From the NCBI RefSeq assembly GCF_014647375.1, contig NZ_BMPB01000013.1:62001-126000 (forward strand): a stretch of DNA of 64,000 bases. The letters run 5' to 3'. The notes under the pieces are model-generated. The model saw nothing but the letters and a program-made list of their open reading frames with translations, made no database searches and was not told where the DNA came from. The position numbers and the translations under genes are program-made. Positions 36,689-44,406 of this stretch are shown here, one piece after another (within the stretch, counting starts at the first letter, position 1; each line of letters opens with the position of its first letter). The DNA comes from Parabacteroides faecis (GTDB lineage Bacteria; Bacteroidota; Bacteroidia; Bacteroidales; Tannerellaceae).

Positions 36689-37516
36689 ATGAAAAAGAGC
36701 GTAGTAGACATTAATGATTTGCAGGAAGCTGCCCCGTTCTTCAGAAGCCGTATAGGCACCTTCCTTGGCAAATTACTGATTAAATGGTTAAGTGTTGACA
36801 AGGTAAATAAGGTACATGCCAATAACTGCCATTTGCGTGGATCAGCGTTTACTACTGCATTACTGAATGACCCCCTGATCGATATCAAGTATAAATTGCA
36901 TAATGCGGAAATATTGGATCATTTGCCAGAAGGGGCATTTATAACAATATCGAATCATCCGATAGGTTCGGTCGATGGTATTATACTGATCGATATCATG
37001 GCAGCCCGTCGTCCGGACTTTAAAGTTATGGTGAACGAGATCCTGGTAAAGATCGGTGCCATGAAGGATAATTTTGTTTCAGTCCTACCCGATTCTACCG
37101 GCAATGGTCCGAACCCGGCTAATATAAATGGCGTACGCTATTCTTTACAACGCCTGAAAGAAGGGCATCCGATGGGGTTCTTTCCGGCTGGGGCGATTTC
37201 TTTTTATAATAAGGAAGACAAGGGAATCCATGATCTTCCCTGGACACACAGCGTGATCCGTCTGATCCGCAAAGCTAATGTTCCGATATATCCCGTTTAT
37301 TTTGATTTTTTAAATTCCCGCTTCTTTTACTGGCTGGGTAGTATCAGTTGGAAGATACGTACTTTGCGTATTCCTGCCGAGGCTTTTAACAAACGGGGGA
37401 AAACAGTTGATGTGTATGTTGGTGAACCTATTTCGCCTGACGAAATAAAGAATTTTACGGATGATACGGCACTGGCTGAATTTCTATTCAACCGTACTTA
37501 TGGTGCTAAAAAATAA
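36689..37516 (+). CDS. PlsC-like lysophospholipid acyltransferase family protein
   Basis: A 275-residue glycerolipid-type acyltransferase. The catalytic box reads SNHPIGSVDGI with His90 and Asp96, that is H-x5-D where most PlsC enzymes have H-x4-D; similar NHPxGGxDG boxes occur in Bacteroidetes and hemolysin-like acyltransferases. FFPAGAIS corresponds to the FPEGTRS substrate motif. No clear transmembrane helix is present. It could O-acylate a glycerolipid or N-acylate an amino lipid. It is the last gene of the lipid operon. Confidence 0.85.
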   Translation: MKKSVVDINDLQEAAPFFRSRIGTFLGKLLIKWLSVDKVNKVHANNCHLRGSAFTTALLNDPLIDIKYKLHNAEILDHLPEGAFITISNHPIGSVDGIILIDIMAARRPDFKVMVNEILVKIGAMKDNFVSVLPDSTGNGPNPANINGVRYSLQRLKEGHPMGFFPAGAISFYNKEDKGIHDLPWTHSVIRLIRKANVPIYPVYFDFLNSRFFYWLGSISWKIRTLRIPAEAFNKRGKTVDVYVGEPISPDEIKNFTDDTALAEFLFNRTYGAKK

Positions 37517-37568
37517 GAATCCGCTGATAGAATCCACTCTTGATAGCTGGAATTTGAATTAAGATTTG

Positions 37569-37576
37569 TAATTTTG
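37569..37576 (+). promoter_or_regulatory. Promoter of the sigma-54 activator operon
   Basis: TAATTTTG matches TAnnTTTG, 37 bases before the ATG at 37614; TTTG at 37553-37556 may be part of the -33 region. Confidence 0.5.
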
Positions 37577-37613
37577 GCAGACAAACTGAAATAATTACAG
37601 ATATTCAATAGAT

Positions 37614-38801
37614 ATGATGATTAAGGTTGACGTCCAGCAAATAAAACAGCGTTTTGGAATTATAGGAAATAGCCCTGGCCTGAATAGGGCAATCGATGTC
37701 GCTCTCCAGGTGGCTCCGACTGATTTGTCTGTGCTTATTACGGGAGAAAGTGGTGTCGGTAAAGAAACTTTTCCTCAGATCATACATCAGAATAGTCCGC
37801 GTAAACATGGTCAGTATATAGCCGTGAACTGTGGGGCTATTCCGGAAGGTACCATAGACTCCGAATTGTTCGGACATGAAAAAGGATCTTTTACCGGAGC
37901 GTTGGCAGACCGGAAGGGGTATTTTGAAGTAGCCGACGGAGGAACTATTTTTCTGGATGAAGTAGGGGAGTTGCCCACTCCGACGCAAGCCCGTTTGTTG
38001 CGTGTTCTCGAGACCGGCGAATTTATTAAGGTCGGTTCTTCGAAAGTGCTGAAAACCAATGTGAGGATTGTCGCTGCAACTAATGTGAACCTGGTGCAGG
38101 CTGTGGCAGACGGGAAATTCCGTGAAGATCTGTATTATCGTTTGAATACGGTACCTATCCAGATACCGCCGCTGCGCGAACGTCCGGAGGATATCATCCT
38201 GCTGTTCCGTAAATTCGCAGGAGACTGTGCCGAGAAATATCGAATGCCGCCGATCCGGTTGGATGAAGAGGCACGCCAGTTGCTGACCTCTTACCGCTGG
38301 CCGGGAAACGTTCGCGAGTTGAAGAATATAACGGAACGTATTTCTGTGATCGAGGAAAACCGTGATATTACAGCCAGCGTGCTGCGTTTGTATCTTCCGG
38401 ATCTGAATGTGGAAAAATATCCGGTGCTGGTTAAGAAACAGGAGAGCGACCAGAAGTTTTTCAACAGTGAACGCGAGATACTTTACCAGGTACTTTTCGA
38501 TATGAAGAACGATGTCAATGAACTGAAAAAGCTGGTTCACGATATCATGGGAGGAAAAATGCCTATGCCGGTAGCCGACGAGACTACTTATGCACATCCG
38601 ATCCATCCGGTACATTCGGCACCGATCCAGGAAGCGGAAGCGGTAGAGGAAGAAGAGACACTTTCGTTGGAAGATGTTGAGAAAGATATGATCCGTAAGG
38701 CGTTGGAAAAACATAACGGACGCCGGAAGAATGCGGCGGCCGACCTGAAAATATCAGAACGTACTCTTTACAGAAAGATTAAAGAATATAATTTGGAATA
38801 A
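37614..38801 (+). CDS. Sigma-54-dependent activator without a sensor domain
   Basis: A 395-residue bacterial enhancer-binding protein. The AAA+ domain begins almost at the N-terminus: Walker A GESGVGKE at about residues 45-52, the sigma-54 contact loop GSFTGA at 91-96 (GAFTGA in most family members), and Walker B GGTIFLDEV near 115. A linker of about 75 residues (280-355, acidic and His/Pro-rich) leads to the C-terminal Fis-type helix-turn-helix (NAAADLKISERTLYRKIKEY). No receiver, GAF or PAS domain is present, so control must come from a partner or from expression level, as with PspF. lptE begins 1 base after its stop. Confidence 0.92.
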   Translation: MMIKVDVQQIKQRFGIIGNSPGLNRAIDVALQVAPTDLSVLITGESGVGKETFPQIIHQNSPRKHGQYIAVNCGAIPEGTIDSELFGHEKGSFTGALADRKGYFEVADGGTIFLDEVGELPTPTQARLLRVLETGEFIKVGSSKVLKTNVRIVAATNVNLVQAVADGKFREDLYYRLNTVPIQIPPLRERPEDIILLFRKFAGDCAEKYRMPPIRLDEEARQLLTSYRWPGNVRELKNITERISVIEENRDITASVLRLYLPDLNVEKYPVLVKKQESDQKFFNSEREILYQVLFDMKNDVNELKKLVHDIMGGKMPMPVADETTYAHPIHPVHSAPIQEAEAVEEEETLSLEDVEKDMIRKALEKHNGRRKNAAADLKISERTLYRKIKEYNLE

Positions 38802-38802
38802 T

Positions 38803-39315
38803 ATGTTGAAAAAGAATGTGATCTGGCTCTGTCTGATGATAGGGGTAATAGTAACGGCTTGTTCTATTTCCTATAAGTTCAACGGAGCTTCGATTGACTA
38901 TACGAAAGTAAAAACAATTACTGTCAAGGATTTCCCGAACCAGGCTCCTTTGGTGTATCCTCCGTTATCGCAGGAGTTTACCGAAGCATTGAAGGATATT
39001 TATATCCGTCAGACACGCCTTCAGATGGTCAATAACAATGGTGATCTGGATCTGGAAGGTGAGATTACCGGTTATGAATTGACTCCGATGGCTGTCAAGG
39101 AAGATGCCTGGTCATCCCAGACGAAGTTGACGATCACTGTGCGTGTCCGATATTCTAACCGGACAAATCCGGAGGAAGATTTCGAACAGAGCTTTTCGGC
39201 TTATCGCGAGTTCGATGCGACCCGGATGTTGCAGGATGTACAGGCTGAGTTATGTACGGAGATTGTCGATGAGTTGACGGACCAGATTTATAATGCAACC
39301 GTAGCCAATTGGTAA
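38803..39315 (+). CDS. lptE: LptE family LPS-assembly lipoprotein
   Basis: A 170-residue lipoprotein with signal ending IVTACSIS and a domain starting YKFNGASIDYTKVKTITV, typical of the Bacteroidetes LptE family. It would plug and support the LptD barrel that places LPS in the outer leaflet. It starts one base after the sigma-54 activator stop and ends 4 bases before the next gene, so the regulator and this structural gene are translated from one message. LptC is encoded at 26862. Confidence 0.87.
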   Translation: MLKKNVIWLCLMIGVIVTACSISYKFNGASIDYTKVKTITVKDFPNQAPLVYPPLSQEFTEALKDIYIRQTRLQMVNNNGDLDLEGEITGYELTPMAVKEDAWSSQTKLTITVRVRYSNRTNPEEDFEQSFSAYREFDATRMLQDVQAELCTEIVDELTDQIYNATVANW

Positions 39316-39319
39316 AATT

Positions 39320-40090
39320 ATGAAAGCTGCAGACTTATATCTATTGATAGAAGATCCCTCTCTGTTGACGAAGGAGACACTTTCCCCGTTGCGTCAGATA
39401 GTGGATGAATATCCCTATTTTCATATAGCCCGGATGCTTTACCTGAAGAATCTGGCTGTATTGAACGATATACGTTTTGCCGCAGAATTGAAAAGGATGG
39501 CAGTTTATATACCGGATAGAAGAAAATTATTTACATTGATCGAAGGAGAACGTTATGGCATGGCGTTTAGAACAGCATCGGATAAGGAAGAGACATCCGC
39601 TGCGGATTCTTTCTCTTTAATAGAAGCCTTTCTGGCTGATCGTGAGAGCGAGGGGGAACAACAACCGGCAGATGAGAGTTTATTGTTTCAACCATCCGTA
39701 TCGTCGGATTATATTTATTGGTCGTTATCCAAAGATGAGACACCGGTGGAAGAGGAGCCGGCTGCCAGACTTCAGCATCATGATCTGATCGATTCTTTCA
39801 TTAAAAACGACGAACAACGAGCACCGGGTAGCGGTTTGTCACTAACTCTGCAGTCGGATGATCTCTCTTCCCTGACTCCGTTGAAAGAAGAGGAGAGTGA
39901 GCAACCTCGTTCGTTGGACGATGATTCTTATTTTACCGAGACTTTAGCTCATATTTATGTTAAACAGAAACGGTATGAGAAGGCTTTGCAAATTATTAAA
40001 AACTTATATTTGAATTATCCAGAAAAAAATGCTTACTTTGCAGACCAAATTAGATTTTTGGAAAAATTGATTATTAACACTAAAAAATAA
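39320..40090 (+). CDS. Cytoplasmic TPR-like protein of unknown function
   Basis: A 256-residue protein with no signal peptide. The N-terminal part (DLYLLIEDPSLLTKETLSPLRQIVDEYPYFHIARMLYLKNL, named here by its ends) is a conserved Bacteroidetes domain, the middle is acidic and variable (about 85-190), and the C-terminus is one TPR-like hairpin, YVKQKRYEKALQIIKNLYL. No function is recognised. It sits in the lptE-secG transcript, 7 bases before secG. Confidence 0.78.
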   Translation: MKAADLYLLIEDPSLLTKETLSPLRQIVDEYPYFHIARMLYLKNLAVLNDIRFAAELKRMAVYIPDRRKLFTLIEGERYGMAFRTASDKEETSAADSFSLIEAFLADRESEGEQQPADESLLFQPSVSSDYIYWSLSKDETPVEEEPAARLQHHDLIDSFIKNDEQRAPGSGLSLTLQSDDLSSLTPLKEEESEQPRSLDDDSYFTETLAHIYVKQKRYEKALQIIKNLYLNYPEKNAYFADQIRFLEKLIINTKK

Positions 40091-40097
40091 AACTAAA

Positions 40098-40478
40098 ATG
40101 TACGTATTTATTTCTATTCTAATCCTGATCGCTTCAATACTTCTGATCCTGATAGTATTGATCCAGAACTCAAAGGGGGGAGGTCTGGCTTCGGGATTCT
40201 CTTCATCTAACCAAATTATGGGTGTACGTAAAACCACAGACTTTTTGGAAAAAGCAACATGGGGCCTGGCGGGTTTTGTTATTGTATGTAGTATCGTTAT
40301 TACAGCATTTATTCCCAGAGCAACAACTACTACGCAATCTGAAATCAAAAAACAGGTAAATGAAGCTGTTACAATCGACCCGAATACGGTAGCTCCTAAT
40401 TTCGGAACAGCACAGCCATCGGCTAATGCTCCGGCTGAAGAAGAAACTCCGGCAGAAGCTCCTGCCCAGGCTCAATAA
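40098..40478 (+). CDS. secG: Preprotein translocase subunit SecG
   Basis: A 126-residue protein with two membrane segments (about 3-23 and 52-72) and the SecG loop QNSKGGGLASGFSSSNQIMG between them. It assists SecYE and SecA during export. The C-terminal tail is low-complexity Pro/Ala/Glu, as is common in Bacteroidetes. A terminator follows 26 bases later. Confidence 0.93.
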   Translation: MYVFISILILIASILLILIVLIQNSKGGGLASGFSSSNQIMGVRKTTDFLEKATWGLAGFVIVCSIVITAFIPRATTTTQSEIKKQVNEAVTIDPNTVAPNFGTAQPSANAPAEEETPAEAPAQAQ

Positions 40479-40503
40479 GATTTTATTGTATAGCAATATA
40501 TGC

Positions 40504-40537
40504 AAAAAGGCATTCCTTTCCGGGAGTGCCTTTTTTG
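40504..40537 (+). terminator. Terminator after secG
   Basis: Arms aaaaaggcattcc (40504-40516) and gggagtgccttttt (40522-40535) pair with one wobble or mismatch around a short loop and run into T6. Confidence 0.85.
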
Positions 40538-40590
40538 TTTTAATTATTGTCCGATAAATACAATTTATCAGGACGAGTATTTAATTTTTG

Positions 40591-40627
40591 TATCTTTGTC
40601 TAAACAGACAAACCGACCTGTCTGTTT
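40591..40627 (+). promoter_or_regulatory. Promoter plus operator-like palindrome of the DUF4491 gene
   Basis: -7 element TATCTTTG (40591-40598) is followed at once by a perfect 8-bp inverted repeat, aaacagac (40602-40609) and gtctgttt (40620-40627), with a 10-base centre. The repeat covers the expected transcription start, the classic place for a repressor of the TetR type (inference). Confidence 0.55.
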
Positions 40628-40646
40628 TATATTAAACAATACAAAT

Positions 40647-40952
40647 ATGGAGATGATAAATTTTGACGGGCTACTGATTGGGATCGTTACTTTTCTGATA
40701 ATCGGATTATTTCATCCGATAGTTGTTAAAGCGGAATACTATTGGGGAACCAAATGCTGGTGGATATTCCTTCTTTTAGGAATTGCCGGAACGGTTGCTT
40801 CCTTATTGATCGAAAGTGTTTTTGTATCTGCTATCTGCGGGGTATTTGCTTTCTCTTCGTTCTGGACGATCAAGGAAGTGTTCGAACAAGAGGAGCGTGT
40901 ATTGAAAGGATGGTTCCCTAAAAATCCGAAGAGACAATATCCGGAAAAATAA
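40647..40952 (+). CDS. DUF4491 family membrane protein
   Basis: A 101-residue inner membrane protein with three hydrophobic segments (LLIGIVTFLIIGLFHPIVV, WWIFLLLGIAGTVASLLI, VFVSAICGVFAFSSFW) and a basic tail. The start is ATG 40647, after the promoter and palindrome; the longer in-frame reading from 40500 runs through the secG terminator and is rejected. The conserved HPIVVKAEYYWGTKCWW block identifies DUF4491. Function unknown. Confidence 0.85.
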   Translation: MEMINFDGLLIGIVTFLIIGLFHPIVVKAEYYWGTKCWWIFLLLGIAGTVASLLIESVFVSAICGVFAFSSFWTIKEVFEQEERVLKGWFPKNPKRQYPEK

Positions 40953-40955
40953 TTG

Positions 40956-40963
40956 TATCTTTG
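40956..40963 (+). promoter_or_regulatory. -7 element for the 66-residue gene
   Basis: TATCTTTG, starting 4 bases after the DUF4491 stop and ending 21 bases before the ATG at 40985. Confidence 0.55.
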
Positions 40964-40984
40964 TAGCCGTAAAAGAATACAGCT

Positions 40985-41185
40985 ATGAAGAAGAAAAAGA
41001 AAGTCTCTCCGCTGGACGAGTACATCAAGGCGAACCGTAAAGGAAGCCGCGAAGCGGAACTGGAGAATCACGGACGTCCGGTCAGTCATAACCGGGTGCA
41101 TGTATCGAAAAAGGTTTATAACCGTAAAAGAGATAAGGCAGATGCCCAGGGGCGTCTGCCTTACTTGTTTAACAGGGTTGCTTGA
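40985..41185 (+). CDS. Small basic protein, conserved-looking, unknown function
   Basis: A 66-residue very basic soluble protein (MKKKKKVSPLDEYIKANRKG to GRLPYLFNRVA). It is supported by its own perfect -7 element and by codon use like its neighbours. High Lys/Arg content suggests nucleic-acid or ribosome contact, but no family is recognised. Its 3' end lies 7 bases from the convergent M28 peptidase stop, so the two transcripts overlap. Confidence 0.7.
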   Translation: MKKKKKVSPLDEYIKANRKGSREAELENHGRPVSHNRVHVSKKVYNRKRDKADAQGRLPYLFNRVA

Positions 41186-41192
41186 TTTTCTT

Positions 41193-42746
41193 TTATTCTT
41201 CTTTAATATATAATCCTTCGCGTGACAATTGATGGTCGAGGTTAGCTACTCCCAGTCCGACGATAGCCATAACAGTCGCTGCATGTTCCTGGTATTCAGG
41301 AATGCTCTTAGTGTATAAGTCACGTTCCGTATGCCATATTTCATCGTAGCTGAAGTTGTACCCTTTTATATCCTTTTCCATAAAGCCTATGGTCGGAACA
41401 CCTTCGATAGCGAAGACTGAAGCATCCGTACCACCCGGTGTTTTCGGTTGTTTGCGGGGAGCTGCTTCTTTGACTTCGAACGGATATTCCGGATCGATCT
41501 TTTGGATAGGTTCGCATATCTTTACAAAATCATCATACATTGCTTTAGGTACACTGATCCCGACCGGAGGAGTAGGACCGCCATCACGGTTGAAGAGGTT
41601 GGATATCTTTTCCAGTTTCTTCGGATTCCCTTTCACCCAGGCTGTAGCACCCAGCAGACCAAATTCTTCACCGGCAAAGGCACAGAATAGCATGGTACGT
41701 TTGGGTTTGGCTCCGGAAGTAGCGACCAGGCGGGCTGCTTCCATAACAGGAGTAACACCCGAACCATCGTCTACACCGCCTGTTCCCACATCAAAAGAGT
41801 CGAGGTGGCCGCTTAACATAACATATTCTCCGGGATATTTGCTTCCTTTGATGGAACCTATTACATTGTAATATTTTACCGGTCCCAGACGGAAATGGTT
41901 ACGTATATCGAATTCGAGCATGAAAGAACGGCGTTCTTTTACCATCTGTTTAATGGTGGCATATTGATGTTCATCTAGCTTAATATCGGGAACTGTCGGG
42001 AGTTTTTCTATTGTCATTTCCTGATCGAATACGACGTTCTTATCATAAAGTGCACGGAGTGGAACAGGAGCCGATTGGATAAAGCCTAAGACACCAGCTT
42101 CGCACATCTCCTTGTAGAAAAGAGCGGGCTCTTCTTCGTTGAGAGGTAGCAATGAGGTGTTCTTTTTATTTTCCCAATTATCTCTCATAATCTCCTGGTT
42201 CTTTTGAGCAATTGTGTTGTTTTCTGCAATGGTACCGGCACGCTGATAGTCGGCTACTTCCGAGGTGTTGATAGGCCAGCCGTTACTTTTACCGTTTACC
42301 AATACCCAGGCACCTTTCAACTGGCCTTTCATCCGGTCGAACTCGGCTTGTGTAAGAGGTTCCATCAAGACGTGTCCCCGTTGGAGACCTTTTGTGCCGG
42401 AGGTGTAGGAGGGGGTAACAAAGTGCAGATCCATGCCATTCTCGCCGAGTAGCTTGCCGAACCACGGTCCGCGGTTGAAGCCTATCGGCAGTGTGCCAGC
42501 TTCCTGCAGTTCAACTTCCAGTCCCCATTCTTTGAACTTGGAGGCTACCCATTCGGTGGCGTTGTCGTACGCATCGGAGCCGATCGGGCGTCCGCCGAAA
42601 CGGTTGGTCAGAATATCCAGATGGTTCATGACCCGGTTGTCCGTTCGTGCGGTTTCTATGATTTTGTTTACGGTGGCATCCTGTGCCGGAAGAGATGATA
42701 TGGTCATACAGGCCATGGTCGCAAAGAGAAGTATAGTCCTTTTCAT
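41193..42746 (-). CDS. Exported M28 family metallopeptidase
   Basis: A 517-residue aminopeptidase or carboxypeptidase-Q-like enzyme with a signal peptide (residues 1-21). The co-catalytic zinc ligands are visible in LSGHLDSFD, GGVDDGSGVTPVMEAAR and FAGEEFGLLGA, with the later block GGTDASVFAIEGVPTIGF and the final His in EIWHTERD. An inserted protease-associated-like domain lies at about 130-280. It likely trims peptides in the periplasm or outside the cell. The gene is monocistronic. Confidence 0.92.
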   Translation of the reverse strand: MKRTILLFATMACMTISSLPAQDATVNKIIETARTDNRVMNHLDILTNRFGGRPIGSDAYDNATEWVASKFKEWGLEVELQEAGTLPIGFNRGPWFGKLLGENGMDLHFVTPSYTSGTKGLQRGHVLMEPLTQAEFDRMKGQLKGAWVLVNGKSNGWPINTSEVADYQRAGTIAENNTIAQKNQEIMRDNWENKKNTSLLPLNEEEPALFYKEMCEAGVLGFIQSAPVPLRALYDKNVVFDQEMTIEKLPTVPDIKLDEHQYATIKQMVKERRSFMLEFDIRNHFRLGPVKYYNVIGSIKGSKYPGEYVMLSGHLDSFDVGTGGVDDGSGVTPVMEAARLVATSGAKPKRTMLFCAFAGEEFGLLGATAWVKGNPKKLEKISNLFNRDGGPTPPVGISVPKAMYDDFVKICEPIQKIDPEYPFEVKEAAPRKQPKTPGGTDASVFAIEGVPTIGFMEKDIKGYNFSYDEIWHTERDLYTKSIPEYQEHAATVMAIVGLGVANLDHQLSREGLYIKEE

Positions 42747-42865
42747 ATCAGTGTTTGTTTTAAGTATTACAAATTAATGGATAAAATCAACGTGTACCAA
42801 ATGAAATACGGGAAATAATAACAGAATCGTTACACATTTGTAAAAGTATTACCAAAATAAATAGA

Positions 42866-42873
42866 TACCTTTG
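42866..42873 (+). promoter_or_regulatory. -7 element for the metal efflux operon
   Basis: TACCTTTG matches TAnnTTTG, 18 bases before the GTG at 42892 and 33 before the ATG at 42907. The upstream region holds A/T-rich repeats but no clear operator. Confidence 0.55.
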
Positions 42874-42891
42874 TAACCAAATCGGGAGCGT

Positions 42892-43245
42892 GTGAAATCA
42901 ATCTGTATGGCTATAGCGAAATATCTGCTGGTAGTACTCTTTATGAGTTACTATGTAGGTGGTACTGCGTTTACCCATACCCATTATTTCCCGACCTATT
43001 CTATTACCCATTCCCATCCCTTCCTGCCGGGAGCGGACGGTTTGCCTCATCATACACATAGCTCGACTGCTTTCAATACGATCCAGGAATTGGATGATAT
43101 TATGTTGGAAGCCGCTGCCTTGTGTTTTGCATTGGCAACAGCTTGGGTACTTCTTGCCGTGTTTATTCAACAACACAAGTATATAACCCCTGTACGTCTT
43201 GTACGTAACATCAATCTTCGTGCCCCTCCTTTCTGTATTAAATAA
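42892..43245 (+). CDS. Histidine-rich small membrane protein leading the efflux operon
   Basis: A 117-residue protein, read from GTG 42892 (ATG 42907 is an alternative). One membrane segment lies at about 8-26, followed by a loop with seven His in 28 residues (His29, 31, 40, 42, 53, 54, 56), then a second membrane segment at about 78-96 and a basic tail. By the positive-inside rule the His loop is outside the cytoplasm. No family is recognised. Placed just before the CzcCBA-type genes, it may bind the exported metal in the periplasm as a buffer or sensor (inference). Confidence 0.72.
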   Translation: MKSICMAIAKYLLVVLFMSYYVGGTAFTHTHYFPTYSITHSHPFLPGADGLPHHTHSSTAFNTIQELDDIMLEAAALCFALATAWVLLAVFIQQHKYITPVRLVRNINLRAPPFCIK

Positions 43246-43291
43246 TTTACCAGTAACGAAAAACAGAATTATTTAATACAAGAAAATCAAT

Positions 43292-44401
43292 ATGAAACAA
43301 TTACTATTACTATTGCTTCCGGCAATGGTATTATGTTCCTGTAACCATAATAAACAGGACGATGAGGTTGCTATTGCTGTAACTTTGCATGGCGACACGA
43401 TACAAATAGGGGATAAATCACCTATCTTATCCCGGTTGAAAACCGACGTTGTAAAGAAAGAATCTTACCGCCTGGAGTTTACCACTTCCGGTGTCGTGAA
43501 GGCTATTCCGTCCAATTATGCGGAGATCGCTTCTCCTTTTGCCGGACGTATATCCAAATCATTCGTACGCCTGGGACAGAAGGTAATACCCGGAAGTCCG
43601 GTTTTTGAGATAAGTTCGCCGGATTTCTTTGAAACAGGGAAGGCATATTACCAGGCCAAGCAAGAGATGGAACTGGCTCTGAAAAGCCTGAAACGTGAAA
43701 AGGACCTGTTGCAGAACAAAGTCGGCGTACAGAAAGAACTGGAGGAGGCGGAAGTCAATTACGAACTGAAGAAAAAAGATTATGAGAATGCGGTAGCCGC
43801 CCTGAAGGTGTTCCAGATAGAGCCGGACGAACTGGTGCTGGGACAACCTCTGATCGTTCGTTCACCGATAGCAGGTGAGATCGTGACCGACCGTATCGTG
43901 ATCGGCCAGTATATCAAGGAAGATGCCGAACCGGTGGCGGTGATAGCTAACCTGAGTAAAGTATGGGTCGCTGCCCATGTGAAAGAAAAGGATATGGGGA
44001 TGATACAGGCACTCGACAGTGTTGAAGTCCGTTTGCTGGCTATGCCTGACCAGCCGTTTTCAGGAAAGATCTATCATGTCAGTGAAATGCTGGACGAAGA
44101 CACCCGTTCGGTAGAGGTTTTGATCGAATGTGATAACAGTTCGCGTCTGATGAAACCGGCTATGTATGGGACGGTCAAATTGTGCGACCGCAGTACGGAG
44201 GTGATCCGTATCCCGACTTCGGCTATTCTGCAGGAAGAGGAGAGTGCTTATGTTTTGCTTGCTCTGGGTAATAATTGTTACCGGAAACAGAAAGTTTCTA
44301 CTTCTGTTACGGAAGACGGCAAGACGGTGATTCTTTCCGGACTGACACCCGGAGATACGATTGTAAGTACGGGAGCTTTTTATTTACTTGATGCCCGGTA
44401 G
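43292..44401 (+). CDS. RND efflux periplasmic adaptor (CzcB-like)
   Basis: A 369-residue membrane fusion lipoprotein (lipobox VLCSC, Cys17). It has the lipoyl/hairpin core: ASPFAGRISKSFVRLGQKV, a coiled-coil alpha-hairpin (about 110-165), then LIVRSPIAGEIVTDRIVIGQ and a beta-barrel domain. It would link the inner membrane pump to the outer membrane channel. It follows the His-rich gene by 46 bases and precedes the pump gene by 5 bases. Confidence 0.92.
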   Translation: MKQLLLLLLPAMVLCSCNHNKQDDEVAIAVTLHGDTIQIGDKSPILSRLKTDVVKKESYRLEFTTSGVVKAIPSNYAEIASPFAGRISKSFVRLGQKVIPGSPVFEISSPDFFETGKAYYQAKQEMELALKSLKREKDLLQNKVGVQKELEEAEVNYELKKKDYENAVAALKVFQIEPDELVLGQPLIVRSPIAGEIVTDRIVIGQYIKEDAEPVAVIANLSKVWVAAHVKEKDMGMIQALDSVEVRLLAMPDQPFSGKIYHVSEMLDEDTRSVEVLIECDNSSRLMKPAMYGTVKLCDRSTEVIRIPTSAILQEEESAYVLLALGNNCYRKQKVSTSVTEDGKTVILSGLTPGDTIVSTGAFYLLDAR

Positions 44402-44406
44402 ATCCT

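Noticed and set aside
37605-38714. 369-codon open frame on the minus strand
   Set aside because: It is the exact complement of the sigma-54 activator, has no recognisable domain and a Phe/His/Arg-rich shadow composition. Codon bias on the plus strand explains the lack of stops.
40500-40646. Upstream extension of the DUF4491 protein
   Set aside because: It would be translated through the secG terminator and the promoter/operator of the gene itself.
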